The translations under genes were made by a program, and so were the position numbers. From contig NZ_LT827010.1 of the NCBI RefSeq assembly GCF_900119315.1, forward strand, positions 7,558,001 to 7,622,000: a DNA stretch of 64,000 nucleotides. The letters run 5' to 3'. A model generated the notes under the pieces. The model did not search any database, had not been told where the DNA came from, and saw nothing but the letters and a program-made list of their open reading frames with translations. Below are positions 18,380 through 25,657 of this stretch, piece by piece; position 1 is the stretch's first letter; every line of letters begins with the position of its first letter. Source of the stretch: Actinoplanes sp. SE50/110 (lineage in GTDB: Bacteria > Actinomycetota > Actinomycetes > Mycobacteriales > Micromonosporaceae).

Positions 18380-18442
18380 GCCGGAGATTGTGCTTTCGCG
18401 ATAGACCACGAGCTATGGCCCGTTCGACGGACCACGATGGAA

Positions 18443-20171
18443 TTAACTCGAAGCCTCAACCGTCGCCAGCCATCCGGCGATCTGGGTGCGCCGGGTCACC
18501 CCGAGTTTGGTCCGGATGTGCTCGACGTGCGCGGCGACGGTCCGCGGCGAGATCACCAGGGTGCCGGCGATCTCCCGGTCGGTGCGTCCGGCGGCGACCA
18601 GCCGGGCGACCTCCAGCTCGCGCGTGGTCAGCGGCGACGTGCCGGCGGTCCCGGTGGGACTGATCGACCAGCCGGCCGGCACCGGTCCGCCCCAGGTGGT
18701 CCAGGCGGCGGCGACCAGCCGGGCGGCTTCGCCGGGGCGCCGGGACCGGTGGGCGCACCGCGCCTGGTCGAGCAGCGCGCCGGTGTTCTCCCAGACCCGC
18801 CGCCGGCCGGCCCAGAATTCACCCGCCCGTTCGAGGGACGTGCGGGCCTTTCCGGTCTGGCCTTCGGCGAGGTGGATGAGTCCCCGGGCATGGTCGACGG
18901 CGCCGAGGGTGCCGGGGATCCGGCGGTCGCCGAGCAGCGCGCCGGTGCGGGCGACCCATTCGCGGGCCCGGGTGGGACCGCTGGCGGCCAGGTAGGCCCG
19001 GGTGCCGGTGACGACGTACGGAAAGAGGTAGGCGGCGTCGTGGACGGCGGCCGACGCCGCGTAGCCGTCCTCGCACCGGGCGATCGCCGCGTCCGGGTCG
19101 TTCTCCAGGAGCGCGAGTTCGGCGAGTCCCCACCAGGCGGGTGAGACCCGCTGCAGTTCGCGCATGCCGCTGCCGAGCTCGGCGGCTTCCCGCAGTTGGG
19201 TGCGGGCGGCGACGGGGTCGGTGGGCAGGGCGGCGTAGCCGAGGACGTGCAGCGCGGTGATCCGGGTGGTGATGCCACCACGCCCGTCGGCGAGGGCGGC
19301 CCGGGCCTGGGCGGCGGCGCCGGTGAAGTCGCCGGTGGCCCAGCGGACGTGGGCCAGGTGCGCGGCCATGTAGTGCCGGTCGTTGCAGCGTTCGACCCGT
19401 TCGGCGTAGGCGATGCCGGCGGCCAGCCAGCGCTCCGCGCGGTCGTATTCGACCAGCACCGAGGCGGAGGAGCCGAGCATCCGGTAGGCGCGGGCGGCTT
19501 CGCGTTCGTGGTTGCCGGCGACGGCCCGGGCGATCACCGCTTCGAGCAGGCCGATGCCTTCGTCGAGCCGGCCGTGGAAGAGCAGGACCGAGCCGACGGT
19601 GGCGTCCAGGTCGTCGTTGTCCCCGAGGATCGTGCGGGCCCGCTGCCCGTGGTCGAGGGCTTCGGTGAGCCGGCGGTCCAGCATGTACGCCGCGGCCAGT
19701 GCCGCGTGCAGCCGGGCCACCACCACGCCGGTCGCGTCCGGCAGCCCGGCGCGCAGGGCGGCGGTGCGCTGGTCGCGGGCAGGCGGCGACGAGTTCGATC
19801 ATCTCGACCAGGTCGGCGACCAGCAGCCGCCGATGCCGGTCCGGGTCGCCGCCGGCGCCCTCGCGCAGCCGGTCGAGGAGCCGGGTGCCGGTCGCCGCGG
19901 TGGCCGGGTCGCGGCGCAGCCCGGCGCCGAGGTCGGCGAGCAGGCCGGCGGCCACCTCCAGGTCGCCGGGCATGGCGGCGGCGCCGATCACCGCGAATCC
20001 GGCGGCGGTGGCGCGGCCGCTGATCTCGCGGAGCAGGCGGGTCTTGCCGATCCCCGCCTCGCCGGCCAGCAGGAGCAGCTCGCCGGCGCCGGCGGCGGCT
20101 TCGGTGTGCCGGCGCCCGGCGAGGTCCAGCTGGTCGCTCCGTCCGACCAGGACGGGACTGGTGAGGGCCAC
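18443..20171 (-). pseudogene. LuxR/LAL-type ATPase regulator broken by an internal deletion and frameshift
   Basis: The first part (GTG 20171 to about 19785) encodes the AAA start with Walker A AGEAGIGKTR and stops making sense after VEMIELVAA. The second part, in another frame from about 19780 to 18443, encodes tetratricopeptide-like helices and a C-terminal LuxR helix-turn-helix (LTTRELEVARLVAAGRTDREI). The Walker B strand, sensor region and roughly 270-300 residues expected between the parts are absent. The total coding capacity is about 575 codons, against 900 or more for the family. A simple one-base error cannot explain this, so a deletion with loss of frame is likely. The 427-residue C-terminal open frame might still make a DNA-binding fragment. 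Confidence 0.75.
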
Positions 20172-20177
20172 AGCGGA

Positions 20178-20183
20178 ACTTTA
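20178..20183 (-). promoter_or_regulatory. Putative -10 element of the broken LAL regulator
   Basis: TAAAGT on the minus strand ends 6 nt before GTG 20171, the leaderless spacing seen at many genes here. Confidence 0.45.
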
Positions 20184-20295
20184 GGGGCGGCCGGCCGGCT
20201 TCCTAGGTGTTATGACCGATGTCCGACGGGCCGGCGCCGGGCACGCTGAGCGGGTCAGTTCCGCCACATGGGACGTACCGCGAGGGGATCTACCG

Positions 20296-20544
20296 ATGGC
20301 GAAGTTCATGGACGTCCACGACGGCTTCTTCGGCGTCACCGCCCAGCAGTTGAACGCCGCGCACGACGCCGACCTCAAGATCGAGGGTGAGGAGGGCGTG
20401 CACTTCGAGCGCGCCTGGCTGGACCCCGAGGCCGGCAAGGTGTTCTGCCTGAGCACCGGTCCGAGCAAGGAGGCCGTGATGCGCGTGCACGAGCGCGCCG
20501 GCCACCCCACCACCCAGGTCTTCGAGCTCACCGCCGAGGTCTGA
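20296..20544 (+). CDS. SCO4226-family nickel-binding protein (DUF4242)
   Basis: 82 residues, the whole length of this small family. The conserved blocks MDVHDGFFGVT, IEGEEGVHFERAWLDPEAGKVFCLS and VHERAGHP are all present. They match the Streptomyces coelicolor SCO4226 protein, a dimeric ferredoxin-like fold that binds nickel; the cellular role is not known. I chose ATG 20296 over an upstream in-frame ATG because GAGGGG precedes it and the conserved N-terminus begins there. It is divergent from the broken LAL regulator. Confidence 0.85.
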   Translation: MAKFMDVHDGFFGVTAQQLNAAHDADLKIEGEEGVHFERAWLDPEAGKVFCLSTGPSKEAVMRVHERAGHPTTQVFELTAEV

Positions 20545-20990
20545 GGGGGTCCCGCCGGGGCGCGGTGCCGCTTTTGGGGGCCGGTCCGCGCTCCGGCGGG
20601 ATGACACGATCACCGAGTACGCCGTGCGCACCACAGCATCGGTAAAGAGCTGATCCGCTCCTGGCTGGGCAGCCCGGCCGCGCGCGCCGAGCCGTGGGGC
20701 ACCCGCGCGTTCGCCACCGACGCCTGGCTGCGCAGCATCGTTGCTCGGGCTGGCCCGCCGGTGCGGTGCCCGTCCGGGTCCGCCGATGCGGCGCGGCCCG
20801 GGCATTGCGCGCGGTCAAGGCGGTGGGCTGGCCACGGCGTACGGCAACCGTCTCGCTCTCACCGTGATGACCGTGACGTACGCATCGGCCGGTCTGATCG
20901 TCCTGGCCGGGCCGTTCCGCGGTCGGCGGGATCTCCCGGAGCCCGCCGTGGGTCCGGCGCTTTCCACCGTTCGGTAATACTCTGGGCGGC
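20545..20990. other. Intergenic region, possible decayed gene fragment
   Basis: On the plus strand at about 20626-20760 one frame reads HHSIGKELIRSWLGS... with protein-like composition, but it has no start, no ribosome site and degenerates into low-quality sequence after 20760. It may be the remains of a gene. Nothing else is seen until the promoter of the lipoprotein gene. Confidence 0.3.
20978..20983 (+). promoter_or_regulatory. Putative -10 element for the leaderless solute-binding lipoprotein gene
   Basis: TACTCT ends 7 nt before ATG 20991; an overlapping TAATAC at 20975-20980 is an alternative. Confidence 0.45.
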
Positions 20991-22235
20991 ATGCGTAAGG
21001 TCGCCGTGTTCGCCGTGGCCGCGCTGCTGACCGTCGCCGCCTGCACCTCCGCCGACCACGACGAGCCCGCGCCGCGCACCGTCGAGGTCTTCACCTGGTG
21101 GACCGAGGGTGGGGAGAAGGCCGGGCTGGACGCGCTGGTCGGCCGGTTCACCGCGGACTGCCCGGGCCAGCGGTTCCGCAACGGTGCGGTGGCCGGCGGC
21201 GCCGGGGTGAACGCGAAGCAGGAGCTGACCCGGCGGATGGCCCGGCACGACCCGCCGGACACCTTCCAGGCGCACGCCGGTGCCGAGCTCACCGACTACA
21301 TCGACGCCGGCCAGGTGGAGGATCTGACCTCCTACTACACCGCGTGGAACCTGCGCGGCGTGCTGCCCGCCGGCCTGGTCGACGACCTGACCGTGCGCGG
21401 CCGGATCTACTCGATCCCGGTCGGGGTGCACCGGGCCAACGTGGTCTGGAGCAACCCGGCGGTGCTCGCCCGGGCCGGCATCACCGGCACACCCGGGGAC
21501 CTGCCCGCCCTGCTGGCCGACCTCGGCCGGCTCCGGGCCGCCGGGGTGGAGGCACCACTCGCGGTGGGCCGCGACTGGACCCAGCTGATGCTGCTGGAGG
21601 CGGTGCTGATCAGCGATCTGGGCGCGCAACGGTTCGCCGGGCTGTTCACCGGCGCCACCTCGTGGGGCGACGCGCTGGTAACCCGGGCGATCGCCGACTT
21701 CGCCACCCTGCTCACGTTCGCCAACGCCGACCGGGACACCCTCGACTGGCCGCAGGCCGAGCGGCTGCTGATCGACGGCAAGGCGGGTTATCAGCTGATG
21801 GGCGACTGGGAGGCGGCCGACCTGGCGGCCAAGGGGGCCACCGACTACCGCTGGTTCACCTTCCCCGGCAACGGCAGGACCTTCCAGTGGCTGGCCGACT
21901 CGTTCACGATGGCGACCGGCGCGCCCAACATCAGCGGCACCGAGTGCTGGTTGAAAACGGTCAGCTCGGCGGCCGGGCAGCAGGCGTTCAACAGCGTGAA
22001 GGGCTCGATCCCGGCCCGCACCGACATCCCGGCCGCGGATTTCTCGCCCTACCAGCGCTCGGCGATGGCGGATTGGAGGTCGGCCACCCCGGTCCCGTCC
22101 TGCGCGCACGGTTCGGCCTGCTCGCAGCCCTGGCAGGCGGCCATCACCAAGGCCCTCGACGGGTACACCACCGGCCACGACCGCAAGGCTCTGCAGGCCG
22201 CGCTGGTCCGGGCCGCCGCGCAGTTCCTGCGATGA
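20991..22235 (+). CDS. Extracellular solute-binding lipoprotein (ABC sugar-binding type)
   Basis: 414 residues. A lipoprotein signal ends in the lipobox VAAC with Cys18, so the protein is anchored to the outer face of the membrane. The mature part begins VEVFTWWTEGGEKAGLDALV, typical of family 1 sugar-binding proteins, and has the late block GKAGYQLMGDWE. No permease or ATPase gene is adjacent. Its stop overlaps the start of the LigD-type polymerase gene (ATGA), which is unusual company. It may serve permeases encoded elsewhere. The ligand is probably a sugar or oligosaccharide. Confidence 0.88.
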   Translation: MRKVAVFAVAALLTVAACTSADHDEPAPRTVEVFTWWTEGGEKAGLDALVGRFTADCPGQRFRNGAVAGGAGVNAKQELTRRMARHDPPDTFQAHAGAELTDYIDAGQVEDLTSYYTAWNLRGVLPAGLVDDLTVRGRIYSIPVGVHRANVVWSNPAVLARAGITGTPGDLPALLADLGRLRAAGVEAPLAVGRDWTQLMLLEAVLISDLGAQRFAGLFTGATSWGDALVTRAIADFATLLTFANADRDTLDWPQAERLLIDGKAGYQLMGDWEAADLAAKGATDYRWFTFPGNGRTFQWLADSFTMATGAPNISGTECWLKTVSSAAGQQAFNSVKGSIPARTDIPAADFSPYQRSAMADWRSATPVPSCAHGSACSQPWQAAITKALDGYTTGHDRKALQAALVRAAAQFLR

Positions 22236-23200
22236 TGGCGGGCATGGCTGAGGAGCGCGACGGAGTCCCGCTGACCAATCTGGATCAGGAGATCTTCCCG
22301 GCGGCGGGCGCCACCAAGCGGGATCTGATCGACTATCTGGACGCGATGTCCGCCCGGCTGCTGCCGGTGCTGCGGGACCGGCCGCTGTCGGTGATCCGGG
22401 TGCTCCGCGGGCAGGACCGGTTCATGCAGAAGAACCTGCCGAAATACACGCCGGACTGGGTGCCGCGGACCACGGTCTGGGCGGAGGCCTCGCATCGCGA
22501 GGTCACCTACGCGCTCGGCAACGACCGGCGCACCCTGCTGTGGCTCGGCAACCAGCGGGCCGTCGAGCTGCACCCGGCGCTGGCGCTGGCCTCCGCCCCG
22601 CACCGGCAGACCCACCTGATCATGGATCTGGACCCGCCGGAGGACGACGGCTTCCCGGCCGCGGTGGCGGCGGCGCGGCTGGTCCGGCAGGCCCTGGCCG
22701 AGGCCGGGCTGAGCGGTGCGGTGAAGACCAGCGGCTCCAAGGGGGTGCACGTCTTCGTCCCACTGGCCGGCGACCCGGCACCCGAGGACGTCGCCGCGGC
22801 GCAGCGGGCCGTGGCGGCCCGCGCCGAGCGGATCGACCCGGTGCTGGCCACCACCGCGTTCATCCGCGAGGACCGGCACGGCCGGGTGTTCCTGGACGCG
22901 ACCCGGGCCGGCGGGGCGACCGTGGCGGCCGCCTACAGCCCGCGGATCCGGCCGGGGGTGCCGGTGTCGTTCCCGGTCGCCTGGGACGAGCTGGACGGTG
23001 TGACCCCGGCCGACTTCACCATCCACACCGCGCCGGCGCTGCTGCGGGACGACGATCCGTGGGCGGCCGCGATGCCGGCGCCGCAACCGCTGGACGCCGG
23101 GCTGATCGCCGAGGGGCACACCATCCCGGTGGCCCGGGTGCAGGCCATGCACGAGGGTAAACGCCGGGCCAAGGCGCGCCGCGAGAGCGCGACGGACTGA
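22232..23200 (+). CDS. LigD-type polymerase domain protein (archaeo-eukaryotic primase family, NHEJ)
   Basis: 322 residues from ATG 22232 (ATG 22244 is also possible). The protein is a stand-alone polymerase domain with no ligase or nuclease domain. The metal-binding DxD motif is in HLIMDLDPPEDD, and the conserved KTSGSKGVHVFVPL and FLDATR blocks follow. In mycobacteria and relatives such proteins fill gaps during Ku-dependent end joining. No Ku or ligase gene lies in the window. It overlaps the lipoprotein gene by 4 nt, so it is co-transcribed with it. Confidence 0.9.
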   Translation: MMAGMAEERDGVPLTNLDQEIFPAAGATKRDLIDYLDAMSARLLPVLRDRPLSVIRVLRGQDRFMQKNLPKYTPDWVPRTTVWAEASHREVTYALGNDRRTLLWLGNQRAVELHPALALASAPHRQTHLIMDLDPPEDDGFPAAVAAARLVRQALAEAGLSGAVKTSGSKGVHVFVPLAGDPAPEDVAAAQRAVAARAERIDPVLATTAFIREDRHGRVFLDATRAGGATVAAAYSPRIRPGVPVSFPVAWDELDGVTPADFTIHTAPALLRDDDPWAAAMPAPQPLDAGLIAEGHTIPVARVQAMHEGKRRAKARRESATD

Positions 23201-23211
23201 GGCGCCGGGCT

Positions 23212-23733
23212 TCAGGAGACCAGGGCGCTCCAGAACGGGACGGTGGGGCGCACCCGCCGGTCGGCCGGCCGGCCGAGACCGAACTCGCGGTGCAGCCAGT
23301 CGCCGATGTCGGCGCCGTAACACAGCACGTCGGTCTGGTAGATCGACAGCACCGGATGCCCGGGGATCGCCGCCGGCAGGTAGCGGTGGGCGTAGAGGGG
23401 GATCATCCGGGGCGCGATCATCAGGCCGGCGCGGGCGGTGGCGACGCGGTCGCCGAACGGGGCGCCCCACCCCTCGTACCAGAAATCATTCTCGGCCACG
23501 TCGAACAGGACGCCCTCGACCGGCGCGATCAGCGCCGAGCGCAGCGCGGTCCGGTCGGCGCCGCGCCAGTCGGGCCAGCCGATGCCGGTGGGCAGGCCGG
23601 CCGCGAGGAACGCGCGGTGGTCGGGCGCGAAGGTGAAACCGAACTCGGCTTCCAGGTCGGTGAACTCACGATCGGTCAGGCCGGGGGCGATCGGGAAGCG
23701 TCCCGAGGCGGCGAGCAGTTCCGCGGCGGTCAC
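23212..23733 (-). CDS. SMI1/KNR4 (SUKH) family protein
   Basis: 173 residues. The N-terminal block LTDREFTDLEAEFGFTFAPDHRAFLAAGLP is the signature of the SUKH superfamily, followed by WPDWRG and the acidic strand FDVAENDFWYEGWG. SUKH proteins often serve as immunity proteins for polymorphic toxins, but many stand alone, and no toxin gene is adjacent here. The GTG start at 23733 is preceded by TAAGGT at 6 nt and no ribosome site. It is convergent with the polymerase gene, 11 nt apart. Confidence 0.8.
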   Translation of the reverse strand: MTAAELLAASGRFPIAPGLTDREFTDLEAEFGFTFAPDHRAFLAAGLPTGIGWPDWRGADRTALRSALIAPVEGVLFDVAENDFWYEGWGAPFGDRVATARAGLMIAPRMIPLYAHRYLPAAIPGHPVLSIYQTDVLCYGADIGDWLHREFGLGRPADRRVRPTVPFWSALVS

Positions 23734-23739
23734 TCGATT

Positions 23740-23745
23740 ACCTTA
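23740..23745 (-). promoter_or_regulatory. Putative -10 element for the leaderless SUKH gene
   Basis: TAAGGT on the minus strand ends 6 nt before GTG 23733. Confidence 0.45.
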
Positions 23746-23844
23746 TCGAGGCAGACGGCATACATCGAACGGTGTAGCTCGTACGCGGGAGGCGTCCATG
23801 CGGGTGACAGCGGCCGGACGACGCGGTGGACCGGCCGCCGCCCC

Positions 23845-23850
23845 TAGCGT
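23845..23850 (+). promoter_or_regulatory. Putative -10 element for the second two-component operon
   Basis: TAGCGT ends 7 nt before ATG 23858. It decides between that start and an in-frame ATG at 23798 that has a GGGAGG ribosome site 5 nt upstream; the two signals conflict. Confidence 0.4.
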
Positions 23851-23857
23851 CCTGACC

Positions 23858-24913
23858 ATGAACTTCGTCTATCTCGGCGCCGCCGCGACGCTGGTCGGCG
23901 TGCCGGCCGGCCTCGCCATGACCGACGGCAACAAACAGAGTGTGATGACCGTCTCACTAGCCGTCCTGCTGGCCCTGCTGGTCCTGGCGGCCCGCCGCCT
24001 GCCCCGCACCACGCTGGTCGTCTCGGTACTGACCGTCACCGCCTTCCACTCGGCCGCGCTGACCACGGCCGGCTGGGTGTGGCCGGCCACCGCGGCGCTG
24101 GTGCTGACCGTGCTGGCCGGTCGCCCGCGTACCGCCGTGGTCGTGGCCTCGGTCCTGCTGTCGTTCGGCGCCGGCTGGGACTGGGCGGTCACCCGCCACG
24201 GCTCCGGCTGGGTCTTCGCGCAGGTCGGCGGCGAGATGCTGTGGACCGGGGCGGTGATCGCCGCGGCGCTCGCCTGGCGCAACTCGGTCCGCTGGCGGGA
24301 GCTGGAGATCAGCCGGCGGCGGGTCGAGGAGCGCGTGGAGATCGCCCGCGACCTGCACGACGTCGTCTCGCACACGCTCGCCGTGGTCGGCGTGCACCTG
24401 AACGTGGCGCTGGACGCCTTCGACGAGGACCCGGAGGAGGCGCGCGCCTCGCTGCGGCTCGCCCAGGAGGTCCGCGGCCGGGCGATGAACGACCTGAAGT
24501 CGCTGGTCGGCGTGCTGCGTGCGGGCGCCCTGCCGAGCCTGGCCGGGCTGGAGCCGCTGGCCGAGCAGGTGCGCGCGGCCGGGCTGCGGGTGTCGCTGAC
24601 CGAGGTCGGCGACCCGGTGGAGGTGCCGGCGCCGGTGGCCGGGGCGGTCTACCGGGTGGTGCAGGAGGCGCTGACCAACACCGTCCGGCACGCCGGCGCC
24701 ACCACCGCGACGGTGACGATCCGGTACGCGCCGGACGGTGTGCTGGTCGACGTGCGCGACGACGGGACGCCCGGCGGGCCGATCACCGACGGGCACGGGA
24801 TCGCCGGGATGCGGGAGCGGGTCGCGGCGCTCGGCGGGGCGCTGACCGCCGGACCCGCGGACGGCGGTTTCGCGGTCCGTGCCACCCTGCCGTGCACCGA
24901 GCCGAAGGACTGA
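23858..24913 (+). CDS. Sensor histidine kinase, HisKA_3 (NarL-partner) type
   Basis: 351 residues from ATG 23858; a start at 23798 would add 20. Four to five hydrophobic helices occupy residues 1-135 with no large external loop. The phospho-acceptor His is in IARDLHDVVSHTLAVV near residue 167. The ATPase domain has VVQEALTNTVRHAG, DVRDDGTPGG and GHGIAGMRERVAALGG. The response regulator gene follows 10 nt downstream. This pair is not linked to a transporter, so the target is not obvious. Confidence 0.92.
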   Translation: MNFVYLGAAATLVGVPAGLAMTDGNKQSVMTVSLAVLLALLVLAARRLPRTTLVVSVLTVTAFHSAALTTAGWVWPATAALVLTVLAGRPRTAVVVASVLLSFGAGWDWAVTRHGSGWVFAQVGGEMLWTGAVIAAALAWRNSVRWRELEISRRRVEERVEIARDLHDVVSHTLAVVGVHLNVALDAFDEDPEEARASLRLAQEVRGRAMNDLKSLVGVLRAGALPSLAGLEPLAEQVRAAGLRVSLTEVGDPVEVPAPVAGAVYRVVQEALTNTVRHAGATTATVTIRYAPDGVLVDVRDDGTPGGPITDGHGIAGMRERVAALGGALTAGPADGGFAVRATLPCTEPKD

Positions 24914-24923
24914 GAGGACCGAC

Positions 24924-25568
24924 ATGCCGATCACCGTGCTCCTCGTCGACGACCAGCATCTGGTCCGCGCCGGCTTCCGCAGCCTGCTGCGGCGCGGCCG
25001 GGACATCGAGGTGGTCGGCGAGGCGTCGACCGGCGACGAGGCGGTGCGGGCCGCCCGGGACCTGCGCCCGGACGTGATCCTGATGGACATCCGGATGCCC
25101 GGAATGGACGGCATCGCCGCCACCAGGACGATCCTGGCGGCGGAGAGCACCACCAGGGTCATCATCCTGACCACCTTCGAGACCGACGAGTACGTCTTCG
25201 CCGCCCTCGCCGCGGGTGCCAGCGGCTTCCTCACCAAGGAGGTCGACCCGGACGGCCTGCGCACCGCCGTCCGGGTGGTCGCGGCCGGCGACGCGCTGCT
25301 CTCCCCGAGCGTCACGCGCCGCGTCGTCGGCCAATTCACACAATATGCCGACAAGACGCCGGAGCGGGATCGGCTGACCGTGCTCACCGACCGCGAACGT
25401 GAGGTCGTCGCCCTGGTCGCCACCGGCCTGTCCAACGACGAGATCGCCGCCCGCCTGGTGATCAGCCCGCTGACCGCGAAGACCCACATCACCCGGGCGA
25501 TCACCAAGCTCGGCGTGCGTGACCGCGTCCAGCTGGTGATCATCGCGTACCAGGACGGCCTGGTCTGA
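24924..25568 (+). CDS. NarL/FixJ-family response regulator
   Basis: 214 residues from ATG 24924, which has GAGAGGA upstream. The receiver domain shows VDDQHLV, the phospho-acceptor Asp in LMDIRMPGMDG near residue 54 and the Lys in FLTKEVDP. The LuxR-type helix-turn-helix is LTDREREVVALVATGLSNDEI...TAKTHI near the C-terminus. It is encoded directly after its kinase. Confidence 0.94.
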   Translation: MPITVLLVDDQHLVRAGFRSLLRRGRDIEVVGEASTGDEAVRAARDLRPDVILMDIRMPGMDGIAATRTILAAESTTRVIILTTFETDEYVFAALAAGASGFLTKEVDPDGLRTAVRVVAAGDALLSPSVTRRVVGQFTQYADKTPERDRLTVLTDREREVVALVATGLSNDEIAARLVISPLTAKTHITRAITKLGVRDRVQLVIIAYQDGLV

Positions 25569-25657
25569 ATGGTCTAACCGTCTTGCACCCTCGCCGTTCC
25601 TCATCCGGGCACCCGGCCGCCCGATGCTCCCAGTTGATCGCACAAGGGGGCGTGGAG

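Noticed and set aside
23212..23733. SUKH gene as part of a toxin-immunity pair
   Set aside because: Neighbouring genes are a DNA polymerase and a two-component system; no polymorphic toxin or toxin fragment is adjacent.
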